This document shows positions 1 to 8,463 of a stretch of DNA of 37,409 bases, in pieces. The stretch covers positions 1 to 37,409 of the forward strand of contig JAAYCK010000017.1 of NCBI GenBank assembly GCA_012729835.1, read 5' to 3'. The notes under the pieces are model-generated. The model was not told the DNA's origin and did not search any database. It saw only the letters and a list, made by a program, of their open reading frames with translations. Source of the DNA: Syntrophomonadaceae bacterium (lineage in GTDB: Bacteria > Bacillota > Syntrophomonadia > Syntrophomonadales > Syntrophomonadaceae). Within the stretch, counting starts at the first letter, position 1. Each line of letters opens with the position of its first letter. Both the position numbers and the translations under genes were made by a program.

Positions 1-15
1 CCAAGAAACGGCTAA

Positions 16-989
<974 letters not shown>

Positions 990-1016
990 TCTTATATTGT
1001 TTCACGATTGCAGGAT

Positions 1017-1847
1017 CTAAAACTCATCGGAGCGGATCGCCTCGGTATGCAGATTTCCATCCTGGCGGGATTGCAGTGTAATAACCTGTCCCATAATCTG
1101 AAAATCGGTACGGTAGAATTCTATTGATTCGGTGGTCTCAGTGAATTGGGTTTCGGGGCCGAAGTAGGCTTCTTTCCCGTACCAGGTGTCCCCTTGTGCG
1201 GTGCGCATTTTATAAGTACCGAGAGGAATCTTGGTTTGTACAGTTTCCCCCGCTCGGAGAAAGATAGTAACCATGGTTTGACCGGTATTGTTGTCCACTA
1301 GTTTGATATAATAATTGACGCCCGGGGCACCGGAGATCTTGAGCGGAGCTAGTGAATCTGCATTGCTAAAGGAAGCGATTTTACCGGTTGGTGGCAGGTT
1401 AACCGGGTTCAGGCTGCCTTGACTGACGCCAGCCGGAGTAATAGGGTCATTATGGGAGCGTGTATCCGGAGTGGGGGAAAGCCTAGCCAGGACTATAAAA
1501 GCGGTTATAAATATCATGGTCAAAATGACACCCGTATTGTTGGACCGCCTCATAGATTGCCTGGTTGAGTGCTGCGAAGATGACGGTTTTATTTTAGCGG
1601 GGATGACCCGTTCATCCGCCCGTTTTTGGGGTGGATTTTTCAATAAGAAATCATACTCACACCGGTTCAACTCATCACCCAGAACTAGGTAAGCCTCTTT
1701 GAGTTTTTGTATCCGACCGAAATTCTTGTTTGGCTCAGACTCCAACTGCTTCATCAGTACCTGGAACTGTGCCTCGATAGTGCTGAGATCCGCTGTATGT
1801 TCCACCCCGAGTATTTGGTAATAATCATCGTTATAATTCTTTGACAT
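1017..1847 (-). CDS. membrane-anchored degenerate J-domain protein
   Basis: The protein has about 276 residues when read from the ATG at 1847 (MSKNYNDDYYQILGV), which follows a G-rich stretch; an upstream TTG-type start would add six residues. Residues 5-70 resemble a DnaJ J-domain (YYQILGV, IQKLKEAYLVLGD, YDFLL), but the HPD tripeptide needed to stimulate Hsp70 is absent and ESEPNKNF occupies the loop. A basic, Ser-rich linker is followed by one membrane segment near residues 103-122 (VILTMIFITAFIVLARL), then a Pro/Ser linker and a C-terminal domain (SGAPGVNYYIKLVDNNTGQT...PLGTYKMRTAQGDTWYG). I recall similar domains in uncharacterised secreted or membrane proteins. The gene lies alone between the CRISPR trailer and a divergent sigma-54 regulator. 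Its function is unknown; a non-catalytic J-like scaffold at the membrane is plausible. Confidence 0.85.
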   Translation of the reverse strand: MSKNYNDDYYQILGVEHTADLSTIEAQFQVLMKQLESEPNKNFGRIQKLKEAYLVLGDELNRCEYDFLLKNPPQKRADERVIPAKIKPSSSQHSTRQSMRRSNNTGVILTMIFITAFIVLARLSPTPDTRSHNDPITPAGVSQGSLNPVNLPPTGKIASFSNADSLAPLKISGAPGVNYYIKLVDNNTGQTMVTIFLRAGETVQTKIPLGTYKMRTAQGDTWYGKEAYFGPETQFTETTESIEFYRTDFQIMGQVITLQSRQDGNLHTEAIRSDEF

Positions 1848-2008
1848 AGCGCCCCCCACAGCCATTTATAGGAATATAATAGCAGATAGCCTGAATAATG
1901 GGAATGGGCAAGGAGTAAGCTGCGCACTGGTTTGCCCAATCCTTTTTGCGTAATTGCTGCTTATGTGATATGTATGAAGAACGTAAAACCTTATGGCGGA
2001 GGATAATA

Positions 2009-3391
2009 ATGATACGCTTGAGCAATCTGCCGGCCCGGACTCTGAAGGCTATCGGAACGGTGTTCAATGGTTTTGATGGGGCTTTGATAATTGATGAGAA
2101 GGGGCATATAGCAGTTATTACCGAAAACTATGCCGACGTGGCTGGGGTAGATCCGGAAGAGGTGACGGGGAAACATGTGCTGGAGATCTTCCCCAAGAGC
2201 AGGATGATCGAAGTGCTTACCACCGGCAAACCGATTTTTGCTGAACTGTGGGAAGCGGGCAGAGAGACAGTTTGGGTAACCCGGGTACCTATAGTGTCCG
2301 ACGGCAGGATCATCGGGGCGGCGGCCGTCAGCGTGTTTCGTTATATGGATGAAGCGAAGCGCTTTGCCAAACAGTTGAAAAACATGGACAGTGAGCTGGA
2401 GTATTACAAATCGCAGGTGCGCAAGCTGTCCGGAGCCAGATATTCCTTCGATGCTATCGTGGGGACCAGCGCGGCTATTTCCATTGCCAAGACCAATGCC
2501 CAGCGTATGACCAGAAACCGGGCGCCGGTGCTGATCGTTGGGGAGACCGGGACCGGCAAGGAGCTGTTCGCTCACGCCATTCATCAGGCCAGTTCCCGTC
2601 GCGACCGTCCGTTTATACGGGTCAACTGTGCCAGCATACCAGATAACCTCAGTGAATCAGAGCTGTTCGGTTATGAAGAGGGAGCTTTTACCGGGGCCCG
2701 CAAGGGCGGAAGGGCTGGTAAGTTTGAACTGGCTCACGGCGGAACCATCTTCCTGGACGAGATTAATGAACTGCCGGGAAATATTCAGGCCAAACTGTTG
2801 CGGGTCCTGCAGGAGGGAGAGATTGACCGCATTGGTGGGACTGACGTCAGTCTGATAGATGTCCGCGTTATCAGCGCTACCAGTGCTCATCTTAACGAAT
2901 TGGTCGAGCAGAAACTCTTCAGACAGGATCTGTTTTATCGGATAAATGCTTTCATACTGGTAATACCTCCGCTGCGGGAGCGCCTGGAGGATATCCCGTT
3001 GCTGTGCGAGCACTTTATCGATAACTGCAACTACGAGCTGGGCACCGCGGTGGCTGGAATCGACCGCAAGGTGCTGCAGGCCTTTGCCCGTTATGATTGG
3101 CCAGGCAATGTACGGGAACTAAGAAATGTGATCCAGCGGGCTTGCTTGAATGCCGGTTCGGACATAATTAAGACCAGCCATCTGCCATTTGAATCCATCG
3201 GGCGCAAGGGGACTTCTGCAAGTACTGATGGAGGGAGCCTTGAGGAGTACCTGGCTGGAGTTGAACGGGAATATATTGTGGGAATACTGCAATCAGTGCG
3301 CTGGAATCGCAACCGGGCAGCGGAGATCCTGGGGATACACCGCACTTCTCTTTATGCCAAAATGAAAAAGTACGGACTCCTGGAACAATAA
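2009..3391 (+). CDS. sigma-54-dependent transcriptional activator (PAS-AAA+-Fis)
   Basis: This is a 460-residue bacterial enhancer-binding protein. The start is the ATG at 2009, seven bases after GGCGGAGG; the frame is open further upstream but has no ribosome site there. An N-terminal PAS sensor covers about residues 12-125 (GALIIDEKGHIAVITENYADVAGV), followed by a short coiled linker. The AAA+ core has Walker A GETGTGKE near residue 178, the sigma-54 contact loop GAFTGA near 225, Walker B GGTIFLDEIN, and the R-finger region FRQDLFYRIN. A Fis-type HTH ends the protein (NRAAEILGIHRTSLYAKMKKYG). There is no phosphoreceiver domain, so it probably senses a small ligand or redox state through PAS. 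A consensus -24/-12 promoter and dyad sites lie before the next gene, the CoA-transferase, which is its likely target. Confidence 0.95.
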   Translation: MIRLSNLPARTLKAIGTVFNGFDGALIIDEKGHIAVITENYADVAGVDPEEVTGKHVLEIFPKSRMIEVLTTGKPIFAELWEAGRETVWVTRVPIVSDGRIIGAAAVSVFRYMDEAKRFAKQLKNMDSELEYYKSQVRKLSGARYSFDAIVGTSAAISIAKTNAQRMTRNRAPVLIVGETGTGKELFAHAIHQASSRRDRPFIRVNCASIPDNLSESELFGYEEGAFTGARKGGRAGKFELAHGGTIFLDEINELPGNIQAKLLRVLQEGEIDRIGGTDVSLIDVRVISATSAHLNELVEQKLFRQDLFYRINAFILVIPPLRERLEDIPLLCEHFIDNCNYELGTAVAGIDRKVLQAFARYDWPGNVRELRNVIQRACLNAGSDIIKTSHLPFESIGRKGTSASTDGGSLEEYLAGVEREYIVGILQSVRWNRNRAAEILGIHRTSLYAKMKKYGLLEQ

Positions 3392-3424
3392 ATTAGTTAA
3401 GCCCCGAAAGGGGGCGGTGGTATT

Positions 3425-3533
3425 GATTGCCGCGTCGCTAACGCTCCTCGCAAAGACAAGTTGGGGCACCGGGGCGAATATTGTGTCATTGCGAGCGCAG
3501 CGCGGCAATCTTACCCCGTTTTCGCAGCAATGG
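3425..3533. repeat. REP-like dispersed palindromic repeat, copy 1
   Basis: Two inverted units, GATTGCCGCGTCGC...CTCGCAA and TTGCGAGCGCAGCGCGGCAATC, flank a spacer containing AAGTTGGGGCACCGGGGCG. The same parts recur near 8191, 11191, 14891, 18594, 30000 and 35868. The outer arms can pair into a long hairpin. It lies directly after the sigma-54 activator gene and carries no coding potential I trust. Confidence 0.85.
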
Positions 3534-3560
3534 CAGGAATGCAGCATAGTGTATTCAAAA

Positions 3561-3578
3561 TGTTGAGATAACGCAACA
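3561..3578. promoter_or_regulatory. candidate enhancer site 1 (TGTTG-N8-CAACA)
   Basis: TGTTGAGATAACGCAACA is an interrupted dyad about 250 bp upstream of the -24 element. Its reverse complement is nearly identical to the site at 3766-3783 (18-base core with one changed base). Two matching dyads in front of a sigma-54 promoter, beside an enhancer-binding protein gene, suggest upstream activating sites. This is inference from position and symmetry. Confidence 0.6.
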
Positions 3579-3603
3579 TAAACTAATATATAATATTCAG
3601 GCA

Positions 3604-3639
3604 AATAATTCCTCTTGCTGATTGGCTAGAGGAATTATT
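3604..3639. repeat. perfect 12-bp inverted repeat, possible weak terminator
   Basis: AATAATTCCTCT at 3604-3615 and AGAGGAATTATT at 3628-3639 are exact reverse complements with a 12-nt loop, followed by GTTTTCT. It could end transcripts from the sigma-54 activator gene, or be a protein site lying between the two TGTTG/CAACA dyads. The AT-rich stem makes it a weak terminator at best. Confidence 0.5.
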
Positions 3640-3765
3640 GTTTTCTAGGGCTTATACCCCAACCAACACCTATATAACCGGCAAAACGAAATGGAAAACA
3701 TCTGCGGAATATTCATGCAATTTTGTTCTGCTCGGGCTGATTGAGCGAAGGGATTGTATGACTGA

Positions 3766-3798
3766 TGTTGCGTTATCACAACATGCCGAAAATGTTGT
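3766..3798. promoter_or_regulatory. candidate enhancer site 2 with overlapping third half-site
   Basis: TGTTG at 3766-3770 and CAACA at 3779-3783 repeat the site-1 dyad in the opposite orientation (core CGTTATCA). The CAACA arm is also the left arm of a second dyad, ACAACAT-N7-ATGTTGT (3778-3784 and 3792-3798). This gives three half-sites within 33 bp, ending 27 bp before the -24 element. Such clustering fits oligomeric binding by the adjacent enhancer-binding protein. Confidence 0.6.
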
Positions 3799-3825
3799 AT
3801 GCCGTAATTTTGGGGATACCAGCGC

Positions 3826-3841
3826 TGGCATGGATCTTGCT
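3826..3841 (+). promoter_or_regulatory. sigma-54 (-24/-12) promoter of the CoA-transferase gene
   Basis: TGGCATGGATCTTGCT fits the sigma-54 consensus TGGCAY-R-N4-TTGCW at every defined position, with the GG and GC doublets at the required spacing. It lies 58 bp before the CoA-transferase ATG at 3900, in the right orientation. The PAS/AAA+ activator is encoded immediately upstream. Confidence 0.85.
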
Positions 3842-3899
3842 TAATAAAAGGCCATGAGGGACCTGTCCAATAGCTATAGAAAGGAAGGAGAAAAAGGTT

Positions 3900-5276
3900 A
3901 TGAGCACTTTTATGGATGAGTACAGATCAAAATTGATCAGCGCTGAGCAGGCAGCCCGACTGGTTAAGTCGGGAATGGTTATCGAATATGGACAGTTTGC
4001 CACCAAGCCGGTAGATTTTGACCGGGCGCTGGGGGCCAGAGCGGGCGAAGAAAACCTGACTGATGTGACGATACGAGCGACCGGCACCGTATTGCCTGTG
4101 CCAGAAGTGGTGAAAAATGACCCCCAGCACAAATCATTTACCTATGGCAGCTGGTATTGCACGGCAGTTGATCGTAAGATGGGAGATTTCGGGCTGTGTA
4201 TCCACTACCCCTTCAACTATCACGAAGCTAATAATGTGGGGACGCTTTCTTCTTTCCAACATCGCTGGTGTGACATCTGGGTAGCGCAGACTACTCCGAT
4301 GGATCGGGGCGGTTGTTTTAACTTCGGTTTGGGGAACTCTCACAGTTATGCCCTGGGCAGCACTGCGAAGTATCGCATTGTAGAGGTTAATACCAATATG
4401 CCGCGCTGCCTGGGCGGATTCGAGGAAGGTATTCCTTTAGATGAAGTCGATTATATTATCGAAGGATCCAATAGCCCGATTTTTGCTACTCCGCCATCTC
4501 CGGCTCCCAACAAGGCGGAACAGAAGATCGCCGAATATATAGTTGAGGAGATCAGGGATGGTTCCTGCATCCAGTTGGGAATAGGAGCGTTGCCGAATAC
4601 CATCGGCATGATGCTGGCAGAATCGGATCTTAAGGATCTGGGTGTGCAGAGTGAGATGTTCTGTGATGCTTTCGTAGCCATGTATGAAGCGGGGAAGATA
4701 ACTAATGCCAAGAAGGCCACCGACCGTTTCAAATCTACTTATACCTTCTGCCTGGGCCAGCAGTCGACCTATGATTTTATCCACGACAATTCACGGCTGG
4801 CCTCCTGCCCGGTGCAATACACCAACGATCCAGCCCGAGTGCGGCTCAATGACCGCATGGTATCGATCAATAATATTCTGGAGATAGATCTGCTTTCACA
4901 GGTTTGTTCAGAATCCAAGGGCCTGCGCCAGATTTCCGGTACCGGGGGACAGCTGGACTTCGTTATTGGCGCCTTCGAATCAAATGAGGGGATGAGCTTC
5001 CTGGCTTTTTCATCAACCTTCAAAGATAAGGAGGGTAATCTGCATTCCCGTATCCGGCCGATGCTAACGCCGGGCGGAGTAGTAACCGTTCCCCGTACCA
5101 TGGTAAACTGGGTAGTTACCGAATACGGCAAGGTCAATTTGAAGGCCTTATCCATCTGGGAGCGGGCTGAAGCCCTTATCAACATTGCTCATCCGGATTT
5201 CAGGGATCAGTTGATAAAGGACGCCGAGCAGATGAAGCTCTGGCGCCCTACCAACAAAATTGCCTGTTCCGCATGA
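3900..5276 (+). CDS. acetyl-CoA hydrolase/transferase family CoA-transferase (butyryl- or 4-hydroxybutyrate-CoA type)
   Basis: This 458-residue cytoplasmic enzyme moves CoA between an acyl-CoA and acetate (or another carboxylate). It belongs to family I acetyl-CoA hydrolase/transferases, like Cat1, AbfT and butyryl-CoA:acetate transferases. Visible marks are the CoA-binding stretch GIGALPNTIG, the motif SEMFCDAF whose Glu252 matches the catalytic glutamate that forms the glutamyl-CoA thioester, and the C-terminal GTGGQLDFVIGAF segment. The start follows GGAAGGAG. The gene is monocistronic: a sigma-54 promoter precedes it and a strong terminator follows at 5307. In a butyrate-oxidising or fermenting anaerobe it would activate fatty acids or recover acetate. 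The exact substrate cannot be read from the sequence. The dedicated sigma-54 control suggests expression is induced by a signal sensed by the upstream PAS protein. Confidence 0.93.
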   Translation: MSTFMDEYRSKLISAEQAARLVKSGMVIEYGQFATKPVDFDRALGARAGEENLTDVTIRATGTVLPVPEVVKNDPQHKSFTYGSWYCTAVDRKMGDFGLCIHYPFNYHEANNVGTLSSFQHRWCDIWVAQTTPMDRGGCFNFGLGNSHSYALGSTAKYRIVEVNTNMPRCLGGFEEGIPLDEVDYIIEGSNSPIFATPPSPAPNKAEQKIAEYIVEEIRDGSCIQLGIGALPNTIGMMLAESDLKDLGVQSEMFCDAFVAMYEAGKITNAKKATDRFKSTYTFCLGQQSTYDFIHDNSRLASCPVQYTNDPARVRLNDRMVSINNILEIDLLSQVCSESKGLRQISGTGGQLDFVIGAFESNEGMSFLAFSSTFKDKEGNLHSRIRPMLTPGGVVTVPRTMVNWVVTEYGKVNLKALSIWERAEALINIAHPDFRDQLIKDAEQMKLWRPTNKIACSA

Positions 5277-5306
5277 TAGGTTCCTCTAGGAATCTCCCAA
5301 AATTTT

Positions 5307-5340
5307 GCCTCCCCAAAGGATGGGGAGGCCTTTTCTTTTT
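5307..5340. terminator. intrinsic terminator between convergent genes
   Basis: GCCTCCCC at 5307-5314 pairs exactly with GGGGAGGC at 5322-5329 around a 7-nt loop, followed by CTTTTCTTTTT. It ends the CoA-transferase transcript. The AAAATTTT on the left side could give partial termination for the converging minus-strand operon. Confidence 0.92.
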
Positions 5341-5362
5341 ATGGTCAATTGGCGGCAGCCGT

Positions 5363-6520
5363 CTATCCCAGGCGGATGCTCAGATCACTCAGTGGATAAG
5401 CCTTGCATGAGTGTACATAACCATATTTTTTGTCACTTGCTCGCAGCAGTACGCCGGCTGGTTGGTAGACTTCACCGGAGAGCAGTTGTACACGGCACTG
5501 GCTGCATTCACCCGAGCGGCAGAGCACCGGCACCACGATACCGGAGTTTTCCAGGGCGGTGAGTAAGGTTTCTCCGGCCTGGGCGGTAATGATCCCCCGA
5601 CCGTTGATGTCGATATTAAACTGGGTATCTCCGGGGATATCCGTAGGCCAGCCAGCTTCCTGGGTGATGTCAGCCGCGCCTATAAAGAGTTCATGGCGGA
5701 TTCTACGTTCGGGGACCCCCAGTCGCCAGAGATGCGGCAGCAGAGCATCATACATGGCCTGCGGCCCGCATACCATGATCGAATCAACTATTTCCCCGGC
5801 CAGTATTTCCTGGAGCATATCGATGTTTATGGTGCCGACCCGGCCGTGGTAATGTTTTTCCGCTTGTTCTACCACTGGATAGTAGTGGAAATTATAATGC
5901 CGCAATGAACGCTCCCACAGTTCGGAATGGAAAATGATGTCGTTGGAAAAACGGTTCCCATAAACTAGATGGATGGTGCGGTCGAGCCCCGCATCAGTGA
6001 TTTCGCGGATCATGCTCATGAAGGGGGTTATGCCGCTCCCGCCGGCCAACAGCAGCTGATTCTTGCCGTGGAACAGGGGATTATAATAGAAGTTGCCAGC
6101 CGGACCGCTGCTCTCTAATTCATAACCGGACAGAATGTTGTCCAGCAGATAGTTGGAAACCAGCCCGTCCTGCACCCTGCGTACCGTTATATCGTAATAG
6201 GCCGTCTGGCAGGGAGAGGATGATATGGTATAGGGACGGCTGGTTCTTATACCGTCTATGTTAAGAAACAGGTTGATATACTGGCCCGCCTGGAAAGGTG
6301 GCAGATAACCGTCCTGGGCAACCAGGCGGAAGGTGTCGGTAGTAGTGCTCTTGGTGATTATCTCTGATACCCGGAGTTTTAGACGGCGGGGATGAAGGCG
6401 TTCGACCAGACGGGTGGTCTTGCCGCGTTCCATCGAGTAATCGATGCCATATTTACGGCAAGCTTCGATATCGCGAAGGTTCTCCTGGTAGCCAGGCAAG
6501 TTCATTCTGAAATCATTCAT
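5363..6520 (-). CDS. ferredoxin-NAD(P) reductase-like flavoprotein with C-terminal 2Fe-2S domain
   Basis: This 385-residue protein passes electrons between NAD(P)H, flavin and a plant-type 2Fe-2S cluster. An N-terminal extension of about 48 residues precedes a FAD-binding barrel with RPYTISSSP and an NAD-binding fold with GGSGITPFMSM and VCGPQAMYDALLPHL. The C-terminal ferredoxin domain has C334-x4-C339-x2-C342 and C372. The layout matches oxygenase-reductase-type proteins (vanillate or benzoate dioxygenase reductases with reversed domain order). Its ATG shares one base with the stop of the upstream flavoprotein gene (TAATG), so the two are translationally coupled and probably work together. 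In an anaerobe the acceptor is more likely the partner flavoenzyme than an oxygenase; this is inference. Confidence 0.92.
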   Translation of the reverse strand: MNDFRMNLPGYQENLRDIEACRKYGIDYSMERGKTTRLVERLHPRRLKLRVSEIITKSTTTDTFRLVAQDGYLPPFQAGQYINLFLNIDGIRTSRPYTISSSPCQTAYYDITVRRVQDGLVSNYLLDNILSGYELESSGPAGNFYYNPLFHGKNQLLLAGGSGITPFMSMIREITDAGLDRTIHLVYGNRFSNDIIFHSELWERSLRHYNFHYYPVVEQAEKHYHGRVGTINIDMLQEILAGEIVDSIMVCGPQAMYDALLPHLWRLGVPERRIRHELFIGAADITQEAGWPTDIPGDTQFNIDINGRGIITAQAGETLLTALENSGIVVPVLCRSGECSQCRVQLLSGEVYQPAGVLLRASDKKYGYVHSCKAYPLSDLSIRLG

Positions 6521-8019
6521 TATTCCACCCTCCCCAACTCGCGAATTACTGCTCGGGCGGCCTGGACCCCGGAATTAAGTGTAGGCTGGAAGCCGCCGCT
6601 GCCTGCCCAGGCGCCGGCCAGGTACAAACCCTGCACCGGTGATCGGGGTGACGAAAAGAGGGATGATTCTTTGGCATACTGATCGAAGCCGTAGATAGCT
6701 CCGCCCGGATGGCCCAGATAGCGCATATGGGTTATGGGAGTGGCTATCTCGATTTCTTCTATATGTTCCCGGAACCCGGGATAAAGTGCATCCACCCGGC
6801 TCAATAAAATCTCAGCATACTCGAACTTGGTCTGATAATACTGCTGCGGCGGAACGGATTCCCAGGGCTCGGAATACTTCAGATCAACGATGACCACCTG
6901 TGCGCAGCCCGGAGGAGAAAAGGAGGGGTCGACCAGGTCATAACAGGTAACCAGCAGCATGTCGTCAGAGGTATCCAGCTGACGAAAACGGGCATAGGCG
7001 TAATCCATATCGGTACTCGTGCAGATGAAGTTGGTGGCTTCACTGATACCCAGCTCTGATGCTTCGCAGTCCAGACCAACGTAGATAGTGAATGAGGAGG
7101 GGCCTACAGTGCTGCCGCGCAGTTCATTCATTTTATCGGGTTTAAGGGCAGCAGGTTCCATAAACTCGAGATAGGTATCCAGGCTGGAAGCGTTCGAGAC
7201 TACGGCCCGGGTTCTAATAAGCACATCATCCGAGGTGTAAACGCCAGTCACCCGGCCATCCTTGACCTCCAGTCCTCGGGCGGCGCAGTTGAAATGTACA
7301 GAGCCCCCGTTTTGCAGGATCTGGTCCAGCAGGGCAGCGGACATGGCCTGTGAGCCGCCCAGCAGATGAAAAGGCTTAAATTCCAGATAGGAGAACATGA
7401 GGACTGCCATGTCGGTAAAGCTTAAGCGACTGGGGGGCAGTCCCATGTAGCACCAGTAAATTGAAACGGCCATCTTAAGCAGCGGATTATGCAGGTACTC
7501 TTCCAATACATCTGAGGTGTTCTTCAGAGCATATTTAAAGTACAACGGATATTTTTCGGGAGTTATTTCGGGGTCTTTCATATAGAAAGCCCTCATCAAT
7601 TCATAGAAGAAAGCGTAAATCAGATCAAAGTAGGCGGCGATTCCTTCCTTCTCCTCGGGGAAACGGTTTTGCAGCGCATCGATACAGCCTTCCCGGTCTG
7701 CTGGCAGAGTGAGCAGCAGTTGGCCGGGCAGGATCACCCGGTAAAGATTTTTCATCGCTACCCATTTAAGATCCTGGGCTACTTTCAGATCATCCAAGAC
7801 CTTGTATAAAGGGCCTGGCTTATCAGGGGTTCCCAGGCCGCTTAGTTGGTGAAGAGCTACCTCGAATTCGAAGCGGCCCCGGCAAAAGCTGGTGGCGCAG
7901 CCGCCTGGTATGTTGTGCTTTTCCAGCACCATTACCCGGAGACCCGCTTGGGCAAGTGTAGCAGCAGCAGTTAGTCCGCCATTGCCAGCACCAATGACTA
8001 CTACATCATAATCAGTCAT
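6520..8019 (-). CDS. phytoene desaturase/RetSat-like FAD-dependent oxidoreductase
   Basis: This 499-residue flavoprotein starts at the ATG at 8019, seven bases after AAGGAGG; an upstream in-frame start at 8040 has no such site. The N-terminal dinucleotide-binding fold reads GAGNGGLTAAATLAQAG (residues 10-26), ends in VLEK, and is followed by PGGCATSF. The C-terminal FAD motif is GLYLAGAWAGSGGFQPTLNSG. This is the CrtI/RetSat branch of amine-oxidase-like flavoenzymes, which desaturate or saturate isoprenoid or polyunsaturated lipids. No carotenoid synthesis genes are nearby. Coupling to an NAD(P)H/2Fe-2S reductase suggests it acts as a reductase or saturase fed with electrons, possibly on a lipid or prenyl substrate. 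The true substrate is unknown. Confidence 0.9.
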   Translation of the reverse strand: MTDYDVVVIGAGNGGLTAAATLAQAGLRVMVLEKHNIPGGCATSFCRGRFEFEVALHQLSGLGTPDKPGPLYKVLDDLKVAQDLKWVAMKNLYRVILPGQLLLTLPADREGCIDALQNRFPEEKEGIAAYFDLIYAFFYELMRAFYMKDPEITPEKYPLYFKYALKNTSDVLEEYLHNPLLKMAVSIYWCYMGLPPSRLSFTDMAVLMFSYLEFKPFHLLGGSQAMSAALLDQILQNGGSVHFNCAARGLEVKDGRVTGVYTSDDVLIRTRAVVSNASSLDTYLEFMEPAALKPDKMNELRGSTVGPSSFTIYVGLDCEASELGISEATNFICTSTDMDYAYARFRQLDTSDDMLLVTCYDLVDPSFSPPGCAQVVIVDLKYSEPWESVPPQQYYQTKFEYAEILLSRVDALYPGFREHIEEIEIATPITHMRYLGHPGGAIYGFDQYAKESSLFSSPRSPVQGLYLAGAWAGSGGFQPTLNSGVQAARAVIRELGRVE

Positions 8020-8190
8020 GAAAAGCCTCCTTATCGGCATATTCCCAATCTGATAACAAGCTGTAGTGGGTATCTATTAGTTTCTACCCCGCGCTGCTTT
8101 TTTCCTGTTTGGGGAAAATAATAATTATTCTTCCTCAGGTGACCGGTTTTTTGTTCAGTAAATACGTGATTCTATGAAATGCCATTTTTG

Positions 8191-8370
8191 CAGAAACCGG
8201 GGAAGATTGCCGCGCTGCGCTCGCAATGACACAATAAAGAATTGCCGCCCCGGTGCCCCAACTTGCCATTGCTGCGAAACTCGCGTTCTTGTCGTTGCGA
8301 GGAGCGACGCGACGCGGCAATCTTCCCCGGCGTAAATAGTAACAATCGCTGTTCGTTCATCGTGGTGGGT
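8191..8370. repeat. REP-like dispersed palindromic repeat, copy 2
   Basis: This is a full composite copy: CCGGGGAAGATTGCCGCGCTGC at the left, CGACGCGGCAATCTTCCCCGG at the right, and the central GGTGCCCCAACTTG found inverted in copy 1. A distal tail, GTTCGTTCATCGTGGTGGGTT, recurs inverted near 11221 and direct near 30130. It fills the gap between the flavoprotein gene and the GntR promoter. I see no gene in it. Confidence 0.85.
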
Positions 8371-8383
8371 TATTAATAATAAC

Positions 8384-8412
8384 TTGACAAGATAATAAGC
8401 ACATAATAAAAT
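8384..8412 (+). promoter_or_regulatory. sigma-A-type promoter of the gntR-ABC operon
   Basis: TTGACA at 8384-8389 and TAAAAT at 8407-8412 are separated by 17 bp. The operator starts two bases after the -10 box, so the transcription start should fall inside the operator. Confidence 0.85.
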
Positions 8413-8413
8413 T

Positions 8414-8437
8414 AGTGCACTAGGACACTAGTGCACT
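8414..8437. promoter_or_regulatory. 24-bp palindromic operator, likely bound by the YtrA-type GntR
   Basis: AGTGCACTAG (8414-8423), GACA, then CTAGTGCACT (8428-8437) form a perfect 10-bp inverted repeat covering the predicted transcription start and ending 26 bp before the gntR ATG. Binding here would block initiation, giving autorepression of the regulator and the ABC genes. Assignment to this regulator is by position. Confidence 0.75.
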
Positions 8438-8463
8438 ATGGGAAGGACATAGGAGGTGATGCC

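Noticed and set aside
1946-2008. Upstream extension of the sigma-54 activator
   Set aside because: The clear GGCGGAGG lies seven bases before ATG 2009; the upstream codons lack a site and family similarity.
3638-3844. 68-codon open frame between the activator and the CoA-transferase
   Set aside because: It covers the dyad sites and the sigma-54 promoter, has no ribosome site and no recognisable protein.
8135-8360. Minus-strand frames upstream of gntR
   Set aside because: They are translations of the REP-like repeat (CERSAAI-type peptides) that recur wherever the repeat occurs.
8431-8463. Earlier GTG start for the YtrA-type regulator
   Set aside because: It lies inside the operator arm; ATG 8464 follows a perfect GGAGGTGAT.
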